Translations under genes and position numbers: made by a program
Assembly (NCBI RefSeq): GCF_023499255.1
Contig: NZ_CP092183.1
Location: 4,150,501-4,214,500, forward strand
DNA from: Couchioplanes caeruleus
GTDB lineage: Bacteria; Actinomycetota; Actinomycetes; Mycobacteriales; Micromonosporaceae
Direction: 5' to 3'
DNA: 64,000 nt
Part shown: piece by piece, positions 9,554 through 17,267 of the stretch
Layout of the letters: each line of letters starts with the position of its first letter
Numbering within the stretch: the first letter of the stretch is position 1
The notes under the pieces: generated by a model
What the model was told of the DNA's origin: nothing
Seen by the model: only the letters and a program-made list of their open reading frames with translations
Databases searched by the model: none

Positions 9554-10900
9554 GTGAAGACCCTCGCGCGTGGGCTCGTGGCCGGTGGCATGGCGCTCGC
9601 CCTGGCGGCCTGCTCGTCCGATGGTGACTCCGCGTCCGGCTCGGCGCCGCGGGCCACCGTGTCCGCCTCCGGCCAGGCCGAGGTGCCCGCGCTGGCCACC
9701 ACGACCGTACGCCCGCTCGCCGGCACCGGCGCCGCGCCGTTCGACGAGCCGCGCCGCCTGCAGGCCCCGCCCGGCTGGACCGTCGAGGTGTGGGCGCGGG
9801 TGCCGGGCGCCCGGCTGCTGGCGTGGACCCCGGACCGGCGGCTGCTGGTGTCGCGCCCGAAGTTCGGTGACGTCGTCGCGCTCGCCCCGGGCGCCGCGGG
9901 CGCCGCGCCGGCCGCGAGCACCCTGGTCGGCGGCCTCAACCAGCCGCACGGGCTCGCGTTCGCCGGCGGCACGCTCTACCTGGCCGAGAGCGACCAGGTG
10001 GACGGCTTCACGTACGCCGCCGGCGCGGTGTCCGGCAAGCGGGTCGTCGTCGGCGGGCTGCCCGACGCCAAGAGCCCCGAGCTGGGCGGCGCGTACGCCC
10101 ACGCGCTGAAGAGCGTGGCGGTCGGGCGTGACGGCGCGCTCTACGTCTCGGTCGGCTCCACGGGCAACATCTCGGCCGGGGACCGCGACGCGAGCCCGCA
10201 ACGCGCGTCGATCCTGCGGGTGCCGCCGGGTGGCGGGCCGGCCGCCGTGTTCGCGCGGGGTGTCCGCAACGGCACCGGGCTGGCCGTCGACCCCGGCGGC
10301 GGCGTCTGGACGGCCGTCAACAACCGGGACAACATCGCCTATCCGTACGACGGCGACGACCATGGCAAGGTCCTCACCTGGTACGTCAACGACCATCCGC
10401 TCGAGCCGCTGGCCCGGCTCACGCAGGGGCGCGACCTCGGCTGGCCGTACTGCAACCCGGATCCCGACCTGCAGCCCGGCCAGAAGGACTCGCCGCTGAG
10501 CTACACCCACCGGCCGTTCGTGCGCGACGTCGAGACGAACGCCGACGGTGCGAAGCTCGACTGCGCGGCGCTGCCCCCCGTCGAGCAGGGCATGGGCGCG
10601 CACTCCGCGCCGCTGGGCCTGAGCTTCGCGACGGGACCGGGCCTGCCCGGCGCGTACGGCCCCGGCGCCCTGGTCGGCGTGCACGGCTCGTGGAACCGCA
10701 AGCCGCCCCGGGCGCCGGAGGTGTCGTTCTTCGCCTGGCGCGACGGCACCCTCGGGCCGCAGCAGACCCTGCTGACCGGGTTCCAGGCCGGGGACGGTTC
10801 GCGCTGGGGCCGGCCGGTGATGGCCGTACAGGGCCCGGACGGTGCCCTGTACGTCAGCGACGACCTGGCCGGCGCCGTCTACCGTGTGACCGCGCCGTAG
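9554..10900 (+). CDS. Sorbosone-dehydrogenase-like beta-propeller lipoprotein
   Basis: A 448-residue exported lipoprotein. The signal peptide ends in the lipobox LALAAC (Cys ~20), then a Ser/Ala/Thr-rich linker. The rest is an NHL/PQQ-glucose-dehydrogenase-like propeller: PPGWTVEVWARVPGAR, LNQPHGLAFAGGTLYLAE, VRNGTGLAVDPGGGVW, DLGWPYCNPD, and VGVHGSWNRKPP with GPDGALYVSDDLAGAVYRV at the end. This is the pattern of soluble aldose or L-sorbosone dehydrogenases that use PQQ, so oxidation of a sugar at the cell surface is likely. I start at GTG 9554 because it places the signal peptide correctly; ATG 9521 would add 11 residues. Cofactor use cannot be proven from sequence. Confidence 0.78.
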   Translation: MKTLARGLVAGGMALALAACSSDGDSASGSAPRATVSASGQAEVPALATTTVRPLAGTGAAPFDEPRRLQAPPGWTVEVWARVPGARLLAWTPDRRLLVSRPKFGDVVALAPGAAGAAPAASTLVGGLNQPHGLAFAGGTLYLAESDQVDGFTYAAGAVSGKRVVVGGLPDAKSPELGGAYAHALKSVAVGRDGALYVSVGSTGNISAGDRDASPQRASILRVPPGGGPAAVFARGVRNGTGLAVDPGGGVWTAVNNRDNIAYPYDGDDHGKVLTWYVNDHPLEPLARLTQGRDLGWPYCNPDPDLQPGQKDSPLSYTHRPFVRDVETNADGAKLDCAALPPVEQGMGAHSAPLGLSFATGPGLPGAYGPGALVGVHGSWNRKPPRAPEVSFFAWRDGTLGPQQTLLTGFQAGDGSRWGRPVMAVQGPDGALYVSDDLAGAVYRVTAP

Positions 10901-10912
10901 CGGCGGGGCGGT

Positions 10913-11830
10913 CTATCGCGTCGCCGCGGTGTAGCGGCCCTCGGCCAGGTCGGCGAGCAGGCCCGGCTGCACCGGCTCCCAGCCCAGCAGCTCGCGGGTG
11001 ATCGCGGCCGACGCCGGGTTGTCCAGCTGCGCGAACGTCGCGAGGAAGCCGAAGTGGTCCTCCGCCTCGGCGGGGCTGATGCTGCGGACGGGCAGGTCGA
11101 GGGCGCGGCCCACGGCGGTGGCGATGTCCCGGAACGGGATGCCCTCCTCCGCGGCCCCGTGCAGCCTCGACCCGGCCGGTGCCTTCTCCAGGGCCAGCCG
11201 GTAGAGGACCGCCGCGTCGAGGGTGTGCACGGCGGGCCACCGGTTGGCGCCGTCGCCGACGTACGCCGCGTACCCGTTCCTGCGGGCGGCGGCGATGATG
11301 ATCGGGATGAAGCCCCGGTGGTCGAGCGAGCTGTGCACCGTGGGTGCGAGCCGGACGATCGACGAGCGCACGCCGCGCCCGGCGAGGCCGGCGACGAAGT
11401 TCTCCGCGTCGATGCGGTAGCCGCCGCCGGGGAAGACGTCGCGCTCGGTGCCGGCCCGGCCGGTGACGCCGCCGGTCACGAGCATGGCCGTGCCGCTGGT
11501 GCCGACCAGGGGCCTGCCCGAGCCGTCCAGGCCGTCGGCCAGGGCCCGGAGGGCGGCGAGGTCCGCGCCGGCGGCGCCGGCCAGGTCGCCGGAGATCATG
11601 AGGTCGTGGCGGAACGCCAGGTGGATCACGCCGTCGGAGGCGGCCGCCTCCCGCCGCAGCAGGTCGAGGTCGGCCAGGGCGCCGCGGCGTGCCTCGGCGC
11701 CGAGCTTCTCGACGGCGGCCGCGGAGGCGTCCGAGCGGGCCAGGCCGACGACGTGGTGGCCGGCGGCGCGGAGGTCGGGCAGGACCGCCGACCCCAGGTG
11801 GCCGGAGGCGCCGGTGACGAATACGCGCAT
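10913..11830 (-). CDS. NAD(P)-dependent epimerase/SDR family protein
   Basis: A 305-residue atypical extended SDR. The Rossmann dinucleotide motif TGASGHLGS is at residues 6-14, with VVGLARSD as the cofactor-specificity strand. The ATG at 11830 is preceded by GGGAAGGA with 7-nt spacing; an upstream in-frame start would run through the operator DNA and has no ribosome site. It is divergent from a TetR gene with three palindromic operators between them, so it is very probably the repressed target. Substrate unknown; homologues are often annotated as nucleoside-diphosphate-sugar epimerases or NmrA-like reductases. Confidence 0.8.
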   Translation of the reverse strand: MRVFVTGASGHLGSAVLPDLRAAGHHVVGLARSDASAAAVEKLGAEARRGALADLDLLRREAAASDGVIHLAFRHDLMISGDLAGAAGADLAALRALADGLDGSGRPLVGTSGTAMLVTGGVTGRAGTERDVFPGGGYRIDAENFVAGLAGRGVRSSIVRLAPTVHSSLDHRGFIPIIIAAARRNGYAAYVGDGANRWPAVHTLDAAVLYRLALEKAPAGSRLHGAAEEGIPFRDIATAVGRALDLPVRSISPAEAEDHFGFLATFAQLDNPASAAITRELLGWEPVQPGLLADLAEGRYTAATR

Positions 11831-11853
11831 CGTGATGTCCTTCCCGAGCATTG

Positions 11854-11929
11854 ATGTCACTATGCGACATGACGGTACGCTCCGATGTCTCAAAGTGACA
11901 TGCCCGGCATCGATGTCGCGATGTGACAT
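11854..11929. promoter_or_regulatory. Three ATGTC-N7-GACAT operators between SDR and tetR
   Basis: Three palindromes of identical form, ATGTC, 7 nt, GACAT, lie at 11854-11870, 11885-11901 and 11913-11929. They are spaced 31 and 28 bp apart, close to three helical turns. The third sits immediately upstream of the tetR -10 box. They are the obvious binding sites for the adjacent TetR protein and would control both divergent genes. Confidence 0.8.
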
Positions 11930-11933
11930 CGGA

Positions 11934-11939
11934 TACGCT
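11934..11939 (+). promoter_or_regulatory. -10 box TACGCT of a leaderless tetR transcript
   Basis: TACGCT ends 7 nt before the ATG at 11947, so transcription would start at or next to the start codon. No Shine-Dalgarno sequence is present. Operator 3 lies in the -35/-10 interval. Confidence 0.5.
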
Positions 11940-11946
11940 GGTCGGC

Positions 11947-12510
11947 ATGGCCCGCTGGCAGCCCGACGCGCGCGGCCGCCTGGCGGCGGCCGCCCTCGAG
12001 CTGTTCGCGGAGCGCGGCTTCGACCAGACCACGGTGACCGACATCGCCGCCCGCGCCGGCCTCGACAAGCGCACCTTCTACCGGCTCTTCGGCGACAAGC
12101 GCGAGGCGCTCTTCAGTGGCAGCGAGCTCCTCGAGCAGACACTTGTCACGGCGGTCGCCGAGAGCGACGCCGCCCCCTTCGACACGGTCGTCGCCGCCTA
12201 CCGGCGCGTGGCGGAGGAGATCTTCGCCGACCGCCTGGACGCCGTCCGGTTGCGGCAGTCCATCATCGACAGCAGCCCCGAGCTGACGGAGCGGGAGCTG
12301 CGCAAGACCGGCTCGCTGGCGGCGGCGGTCGCCACCGCCCTGCGCGCCCGGGGCGTCGACGAGGTCACGGCCACCCTGGCCACCGAGTCCGGTGCGACGG
12401 TCTTCCGGGTGGCGTTCGCCCGCTGGCTCGGGTCCGGCGGCGGATCCCCGCTCGCCGACCTGGTCGCGACTGTGGCGGCCGAGCTGCGCGCGGTCACGTC
12501 CGGCTGTTGA
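11947..12510 (+). CDS. TetR family regulator (divergent from SDR)
   Basis: A 187-residue repressor. The N-terminal helix-turn-helix reads [20 protein letters not shown], followed by [18 protein letters not shown], the TetR signature. The C-terminal ligand domain is poorly conserved, so the inducer is unknown. ATG 11947 fits both the HTH position and the -10 box; an ATG at 11923 lies inside operator 3. The three palindromes in the shared promoter region indicate autoregulation and control of the SDR gene. Confidence 0.88.
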   Translation: MARWQPDARGRLAAAALELFAERGFDQTTVTDIAARAGLDKRTFYRLFGDKREALFSGSELLEQTLVTAVAESDAAPFDTVVAAYRRVAEEIFADRLDAVRLRQSIIDSSPELTERELRKTGSLAAAVATALRARGVDEVTATLATESGATVFRVAFARWLGSGGGSPLADLVATVAAELRAVTSGC

Positions 12511-12526
12511 CCGGCGGATTCGTCGC

Positions 12527-13087
12527 TCAACGGGCCAGCAGGGCGTCCACCAGCAGGTCCAGCATCCGCGCCGCCTGTGCGGGGTCGGCGGCGACCAGCA
12601 TGGTCCCGGCCATGCCGGCGGAGATGTCGGCCGGCGCCACGTCGGTGCGCAGGCTCCCGTCGGCCCGGCCCGCGTCGAGGATCGCGGCGATGGCGCCCTC
12701 CAGGTGGGCGCGGGTCTGGCCGGAGGTGATCGCGCCGGTGGCGATCACCGCGCGCAGCGCCTCGGCCATGCCCTGCTTGGTGGCCACGAAGTCCTGGTAG
12801 CGGCGCATCCACTCGCGCATCGCGGCGGCCGGCGGGTGCTCGGCGAGCAGGCCGGGGGCCATGGCGCCGAGGCGGTTCAGCTCGCTGCGGTAGACCTCCT
12901 CGACCAGCGCCTCGCGCGACGGGAAGTTGCGGTAGAGCGTGCCGACGCCGACCCCCGCCTCCTGCGCGATCGTCTCGATCTTCACCGGTCCCGGGCCGCT
13001 GAACGCGCGCGTGGCGGCGTCGACGATCCGCTCCCGGTTGCGCCGGGCGTCCCGGCGCGCGCCGGGCTGTCGCTCCCGCTCGGGCAT
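12527..13087 (-). CDS. TetR family regulator (divergent from aldo/keto reductase)
   Basis: A 186-residue protein with a basic N-terminus (RRDARRNRERIVDAATRAF) and the TetR HTH ETIAQEAGVGVGTLYRNFPSR. The C-terminal half (EWMRRYQDFVATKQGMAEAL) resembles TetR_C domains of multidrug or reductase regulators. Its ATG follows GAGGAGAC at good spacing. Two inverted repeats based on AAGCGGAAT lie between it and the divergent aldo/keto reductase gene, so it most likely represses that gene and itself. Confidence 0.88.
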   Translation of the reverse strand: MPERERQPGARRDARRNRERIVDAATRAFSGPGPVKIETIAQEAGVGVGTLYRNFPSREALVEEVYRSELNRLGAMAPGLLAEHPPAAAMREWMRRYQDFVATKQGMAEALRAVIATGAITSGQTRAHLEGAIAAILDAGRADGSLRTDVAPADISAGMAGTMLVAADPAQAARMLDLLVDALLAR

Positions 13088-13101
13088 CGGTGTCTCCTCA
13101 C

Positions 13102-13160
13102 AAGCGGAATCGATTCCACTTCTGCTAGGGTCGGCCGGTGAAGCGGAATCGGTTCCGCTT
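13102..13160. promoter_or_regulatory. Two AAGCGGAA/TTCCGCTT operators between tetR and AKR gene
   Basis: Site A (13102-13121) is AAGCGGAAT-CG-ATTCCACTT with one arm mismatch. Site B (13141-13160) is AAGCGGAA-TCGG-TTCCGCTT with perfect 8-nt arms. The centres are 39 bp apart. A -10-like TAGGGT lies between them (13126-13131), so site A would cover the -35 and site B the start of transcription of the AKR gene. Confidence 0.78.
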
Positions 13161-13189
13161 ACTTCCATCGTATCCGGAGGCCCGCCACC

Positions 13190-14074
13190 ATGGACACCAC
13201 CCCCGCGTACGCGTACGGCAAGCTCGGCGGCCACGACGTCCTGCGGGTCGGCTTCGGCGCCATGCAACTCGAGCACGGCGACCCGGCCGACGCCGTCACG
13301 GTGCTGCGCCGCGCCGTCGAGCTCGGCGTCGACCACATCGACACGGCCCAGTTCTACGGCGACGGCCGCGTCAACGACCTGATCAGGACCGCCCTGCATC
13401 CGTACGCGGAGAAGCTGCGCATCGTCACGAAGGTCGGCGCGGTGACCCATCCGGCCCGGCGCCTGACCGCCGCGCAGAAGCCCGCGGAGCTGCGCGCGTC
13501 CGTCGAGGACAACCTGCGCGCCCTCGGCGCCGAGCGGCTGGCGGTGGTCAACATCCGCCGTGCCGACGTGCCACCGGGCATCACCGCCACCGGCGACCAG
13601 GCGGTCGACCTCGACAGCCAGCTCGCCGAGCTCATCGCCCTGCGCGACGAGGGGAAGATCGGCGGCATCGGCCTCAGCCACGTCAGCCTCGCCCAGGTGC
13701 GGCAGGCCGTCCCGGCCGGCATCGTCTGCGTGCAGAACCTCTACAACGTCCTCGCCCGCGGCCACGAGGACGTGCTGACCGAGTGCGAGGCGCACGGCAT
13801 CGCCTGGGTGCCGTACTTCCCGCTCGGCTCGGCCTTCGACGGCTTCCCCAAGGTCACCGACCACCCGGTCGTGACCGGGCACGCGGCGCGGCTCGGCATC
13901 ACCGCGGCCCAGGCGGGACTGGCCTGGCTGCTCGGCCACAGCCCGGCCACGCTGCTCATCCCGGGCACCCGCGACCTCGGCCACCTCGCCGACAACGTCG
14001 CGGTCGCCCGCATCCGGCTCGACCACGAGGCGACCGCAGCCTTCGACGGTTTGTCCGGCGACACACCCGCCTGA
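13190..14074 (+). CDS. Aldo/keto reductase family oxidoreductase
   Basis: A 294-residue (beta/alpha)8 NADPH-dependent oxidoreductase. The catalytic Asp/Tyr segment reads HIDTAQFYGDGRVNDLI (residues ~46-62), and the Lys lies in IVTKVGAVTHP (~80). The phosphate-binding end is LLIPGTRDLGHLADNVA, where the family has PIPG......NL. The ATG is preceded by CGGAGG. Likely role is reduction of a reactive carbonyl or quinone under control of the divergent TetR; the substrate cannot be told from sequence. Confidence 0.88.
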   Translation: MDTTPAYAYGKLGGHDVLRVGFGAMQLEHGDPADAVTVLRRAVELGVDHIDTAQFYGDGRVNDLIRTALHPYAEKLRIVTKVGAVTHPARRLTAAQKPAELRASVEDNLRALGAERLAVVNIRRADVPPGITATGDQAVDLDSQLAELIALRDEGKIGGIGLSHVSLAQVRQAVPAGIVCVQNLYNVLARGHEDVLTECEAHGIAWVPYFPLGSAFDGFPKVTDHPVVTGHAARLGITAAQAGLAWLLGHSPATLLIPGTRDLGHLADNVAVARIRLDHEATAAFDGLSGDTPA

Positions 14075-14204
14075 CCGCCACCGGACCGCAACGCGCAGCA
14101 GCGCCGTCCCGCTCGACCCTGCCGGCGCTCTGCGTACCGGCGCGTGCCTGCGGTGATCCACGGACTGGCACAATGGCCGCTCGCGCCGCGAGATGGGGGT
14201 CCGG

Positions 14205-15194
14205 ATGACGGCGACCGTCCTGCTGGACCGGGCGATCCACGTGTCGTGCGCGACGGTCGAGGTGGGCCCGGGCGCCGAGCCCGGCGACGACCCGGAAGCG
14301 TTCTGGCGCGGCCAGGTCAACGGCCTCTGCGGCGCCGCCGCCCGTGGATTCCTCACCCTGGTGACCGGACTGCACACCGGGTACGTGAGCCTCCGCGTGG
14401 AACTGCACACCGGACGGCCGCCGCTGGGCGACGAGTGGGAGGAGGCCGTCGAGGTCTCGTTCCGGCACCGGGCGAAGAAGCTGTGGGTACGCGGGCTGAT
14501 GAGTGAGGCGTACCCGGCGAAGCTGCCGCCCGGTGACTATCGGGTGCGCTACTGCGCGAGAGGCATGGAAGAGGGCCGGCGTCAGGACACCGCGGGCAAG
14601 GACGAGATCGTCGACGCGTACGTGTTGCAGTTCTGGCCCGCGGAGGCCGAGCCGGACCGCATCGGGCGGCAGACCTCGCAGGTCGCGGCGTCCTGGCACC
14701 GGGCGAACCCGAAGCCGGCGGTGACGGACGCCGACCGGGCGCAGGCGAAGCGGCGCAAGGCGCAGAAGCGGGCACGCGCGAAGGCGGAGGCGCAGCGCGC
14801 CGAGGACCGGCTGCGGTGGGGTGACCGGGTGCCCGGCAAGCGGCTGCGTGACGCCGGCCGCCGGGCCGGCCCGGTGGACCACCTCGACGCGGACCTCGTC
14901 TTCGCGCTGGCCGAGACCGACGACGAGACCTGCGCCGCCGTGGCGCGCTGGGTGGCCGGCCGGGCGGTCACCGTCGCCGGGCTCGACCGGTTGCCGCAGG
15001 TCGTGGCGGCGCTGGCTGCGGCGGACCGCGGGCAGAGGATGCCCCCGGCCGAGGAGTGGGCCCCCTGGACCCAGCCGTTCCACAAAGGACGGTCATGCTG
15101 CCGGAGGCCATGGCGAACGGCCGCAAGCTCGAGGCCGCCCAACGGTACGCGGCCCTGCCGGCGCTGCTCGCCCTCGCGGACCGGCCACCGATGA
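14205..15194 (+). CDS. Hypothetical protein, possibly frameshifted at its 3' end
   Basis: I do not recognise a family. The frame encodes a globular N-terminal half (residues ~1-165), a strongly basic stretch rich in Lys/Arg/Ala (DRAQAKRRKAQKRARAKAEA, ~180-205), then a helical C-terminal part. From about 15090 the last ~35 codons lose the third-position GC bias and turn Arg/Ser/Pro-rich, the look of an out-of-frame tail. The natural continuation of coding bias is in the -1 frame (15095-15301). Either a frameshift joins the two or they are overlapping genes. The start is uncertain between ATG 14193 and ATG 14205; GGGGG precedes the latter. Confidence 0.55.
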   Translation: MTATVLLDRAIHVSCATVEVGPGAEPGDDPEAFWRGQVNGLCGAAARGFLTLVTGLHTGYVSLRVELHTGRPPLGDEWEEAVEVSFRHRAKKLWVRGLMSEAYPAKLPPGDYRVRYCARGMEEGRRQDTAGKDEIVDAYVLQFWPAEAEPDRIGRQTSQVAASWHRANPKPAVTDADRAQAKRRKAQKRARAKAEAQRAEDRLRWGDRVPGKRLRDAGRRAGPVDHLDADLVFALAETDDETCAAVARWVAGRAVTVAGLDRLPQVVAALAAADRGQRMPPAEEWAPWTQPFHKGRSCCRRPWRTAASSRPPNGTRPCRRCSPSRTGHR

Positions 15195-15301
15195 CCGCCG
15201 CCCTGAACGCGCTCTGGGCGGCGGCCGGCGCGCACGGCGAGGACGGATACCGCCGCCTCTTCGCCGACGTGCGCGCCGCGTTCCCGGAGCTGTCGCGATG
15301 A
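15095..15301 (+). CDS. Small helical protein or displaced C-terminus of the preceding gene
   Basis: A 68-residue frame with good codon bias (MLPEAMANGRKLEAAQRYAA...FPELSR) overlapping the previous gene by 100 nt. AAAGGA lies 5 nt before the ATG, so independent initiation is possible. Equally, it reads as the true C-terminus of the upstream protein, separated by a -1 shift at the AAAGGA run. No family recognised. Confidence 0.5.
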   Translation: MLPEAMANGRKLEAAQRYAALPALLALADRPPMTAALNALWAAAGAHGEDGYRRLFADVRAAFPELSR

Positions 15302-15316
15302 CCCGTCCGCCGGCCC

Positions 15317-15682
15317 TCAGTTGCCCGGCCGGTACGTGAGCCGGCTCCGGCGGCGCACCGACACGGGCACGAAGACCGCGCCGGCCCCCATCGCGAGCAG
15401 CGCGGCGGCCCACCACGGCAGCGGCGGGATCAGCAACAGCGCGACGAACGCCAGGGGCACGATGACGAGCGCGTCGAGGACCAGATGTCGCGCCGACCAC
15501 CGTCGCAGGTCGGCGGGGAAGAGCGCGGCAAGGCTCATCAGCAGGCCGTAGACGAGGAAGGCCAGGACGCCCAACACCCAGCCCCGGCGGCCGGCCGTCA
15601 CCCACCCGACCGTGGCCGCGATGAGCAGCCCGCCGATGAGGCGGGCGAGTCGTGCGGCGGTGCCGGGCACGCGAGCGTTCAC
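15317..15682 (-). CDS. Small integral membrane protein, unknown function
   Basis: A protein of about 121 residues with four predicted membrane segments (LIGGLLIAATVGWV, WVLGVLAFLVYGLLMSLAAL, LVLDALVIVPLAFVALLLI, WWAAALLAMGAGAVFVPV) and a basic C-terminal tail ending near RRRSRLTYRPGN. I chose GTG 15682 because GGAAGGTG precedes it; a GTG at 15724 would add 14 residues without a ribosome site. It converges with the preceding small gene and is divergent from the next one. No homologue recognised. Confidence 0.6.
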   Translation of the reverse strand: MNARVPGTAARLARLIGGLLIAATVGWVTAGRRGWVLGVLAFLVYGLLMSLAALFPADLRRWSARHLVLDALVIVPLAFVALLLIPPLPWWAAALLAMGAGAVFVPVSVRRRSRLTYRPGN

Positions 15683-15747
15683 GACAGGGGCACCTTCCGT
15701 CGGCGCGGAGGCCGAGCATGCCACAGCCGGAGGCCGGGCGCAGCGCG

Positions 15748-15753
15748 TAGCTT
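15748..15753 (+). promoter_or_regulatory. -10 box TAGCTT, leaderless start
   Basis: TAGCTT is separated from the ATG at 15760 by exactly 6 nt (TACCGC), placing the transcript start on the ATG. No Shine-Dalgarno is present. Confidence 0.5.
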
Positions 15754-15759
15754 TACCGC

Positions 15760-16038
15760 ATGGAACAGGTCGTGTCCTGGGCGGTGTTCGTCGTCGTCCT
15801 CGGCTGCGTCATGACCGGCTTGGCCTGGCTCGCGAGGCGCGTGCGCCGGCGCGGGGTGGGACATCAGATGTCCGGTCCGGTGGACATGATCTTCCGGCCG
15901 CACACCTACGACCTGGCCGTGGAGATCCAGGTGCAGCAGGAACGGGCCACCCCGCGCGTGCCGGTGGACGACAAGGCCGATCCGGGCACGTCCCACGGGC
16001 CGGCGGACGGTCCGGCTCAGGATGACGTCCAGCGGTGA
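15760..16038 (+). CDS. Small single-pass membrane protein
   Basis: A 92-residue protein. An N-terminal membrane helix (VSWAVFVVVLGCVMTGLAWLA) is followed by a basic stop-transfer RRVRRR, then a polar tail with FRPHTYDLAVEIQVQQER. The topology is therefore N-out/C-in with a cytoplasmic tail. It appears to be leaderless. No family recognised. It converges with the metallophosphoesterase gene, 24 nt away. Confidence 0.6.
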   Translation: MEQVVSWAVFVVVLGCVMTGLAWLARRVRRRGVGHQMSGPVDMIFRPHTYDLAVEIQVQQERATPRVPVDDKADPGTSHGPADGPAQDDVQR

Positions 16039-16062
16039 CGGCGTTGCCGGGCGAGCGGCTCG

Positions 16063-17244
16063 TCAGTGGGAGTGCAGGGTCAGCAGGGTGATCTCGCTGG
16101 GGGCGAACACCCGGAACGGCGGCCCCCAGAAGCCCGTGCCCCGGGACGTGTACAGCTGCGTGCGGTCGCCGTGGCGGCTGAGGCCCTGCAGCACCGGCTG
16201 GTCCAGGCGTACCAGGTAGTGGAACGGCCAGATCTGGCCGCCGTGGGTGTGGCCGGAGATCTGCAGGTCGACGCCGTGCGCCACCGCCCCGCCGATCTGG
16301 TGCGGCTGGTGGGCCAGGAGCAGGACCGGCAGGTCCGGGTCGGCGCCGCGCAGGGCCGCCTCGTGGTCCATGTGGTGTCCCGGTACGCCCGAGCCGGCCG
16401 CCGTGCGGTCGTCGACGCCGGCCACGACGAGGCTGCTGCCGTCGCGCGTCACGACGACGTGGCGGTTGTGCAGGGCCTCCCAGCCCAGCGAGGCCATGTG
16501 CTCGACCCACCGTTGCGCGCCGCTGAAGTATTCGTGGTTGCCGGTCACGTAGACGCGGGCCAGGCGGGCGCGGATGTCGCCGAGCGGGGCCGCCTGCTCC
16601 CGGCGCTGGGCCACTTCGCCGTCCGCGATGTCGCCGGTGTGCGCGACGATGTCGGGGTTCAGCGAGTTGACGACCCCGGTGACGCGGCGGGACCAGCGGG
16701 CGCGGTCGATCGGGCCGTAGTGGGTGTCGGTGAGCAGCACGAGACGCAGCTCGTCGAGGCCCGCGCCGAGGCGGGGGAGCACCACGTCGATGCGGCGCAC
16801 GCGCGGGACGCGCATGGCTTCCGCGTACCCCCAGAGGAGCAGGACCAGCGCGATGAGCGCGACCACCGCGGTGACGATGCGGGACCGGGCGGGATCGGCG
16901 ACGCCCGCCGCGGCCAGCACCGCGCGCAGGACGTTGCCGAGGACGGACCAGACGAACAGCACCCAGACCACGCCGAGCAGGGTGTCGGCGATGCGGGCCG
17001 GGCCGTCGCGGTGGCGCGCGCCGTGGCCGCTGAACATCAGCGCCGGGAAGGCGGCGGCGGCCACGACGAAGACGGCCGTCAGCGCCGCGAAGACCGCGCC
17101 GGGCCAGCGGTTGCCGGCCCAGGCGAGGGTCCACCACGGTACGCCGAAGAGCAGCAGCAGGACGGCGGTGACGATCAGGCCGAAGCGTACGGCCCGGCCG
17201 GGCCGCCGCCGCGGCTCGGTCTCGACGGACTCACCGACAGACAC
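16063..17244 (-). CDS. Membrane-anchored metallophosphoesterase (YkuE-like)
   Basis: A 393-residue protein with four N-terminal membrane helices (~residues 20-145) and a calcineurin-like phosphoesterase domain. Metal-binding motifs in order are LLTDTHYGPI (variant of D.H), HTGDIADG (GD), VTGNHEYFSG (GNHE), LLAHQPH, and SGHTHGGQIWP (GH.H). These give a complete dinuclear metal centre facing one side of the membrane. The family is large and substrates range from phospholipid-linked compounds to nucleotides, so a specific reaction is not claimed. I start at GTG 17244, just before SVGESVETEPRR; the frame extends further upstream but there it lacks coding bias. Confidence 0.85.
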   Translation of the reverse strand: MSVGESVETEPRRRPGRAVRFGLIVTAVLLLLFGVPWWTLAWAGNRWPGAVFAALTAVFVVAAAAFPALMFSGHGARHRDGPARIADTLLGVVWVLFVWSVLGNVLRAVLAAAGVADPARSRIVTAVVALIALVLLLWGYAEAMRVPRVRRIDVVLPRLGAGLDELRLVLLTDTHYGPIDRARWSRRVTGVVNSLNPDIVAHTGDIADGEVAQRREQAAPLGDIRARLARVYVTGNHEYFSGAQRWVEHMASLGWEALHNRHVVVTRDGSSLVVAGVDDRTAAGSGVPGHHMDHEAALRGADPDLPVLLLAHQPHQIGGAVAHGVDLQISGHTHGGQIWPFHYLVRLDQPVLQGLSRHGDRTQLYTSRGTGFWGPPFRVFAPSEITLLTLHSH

Positions 17245-17267
17245 GCAGCAAAGTCTGCCACGCCCGC

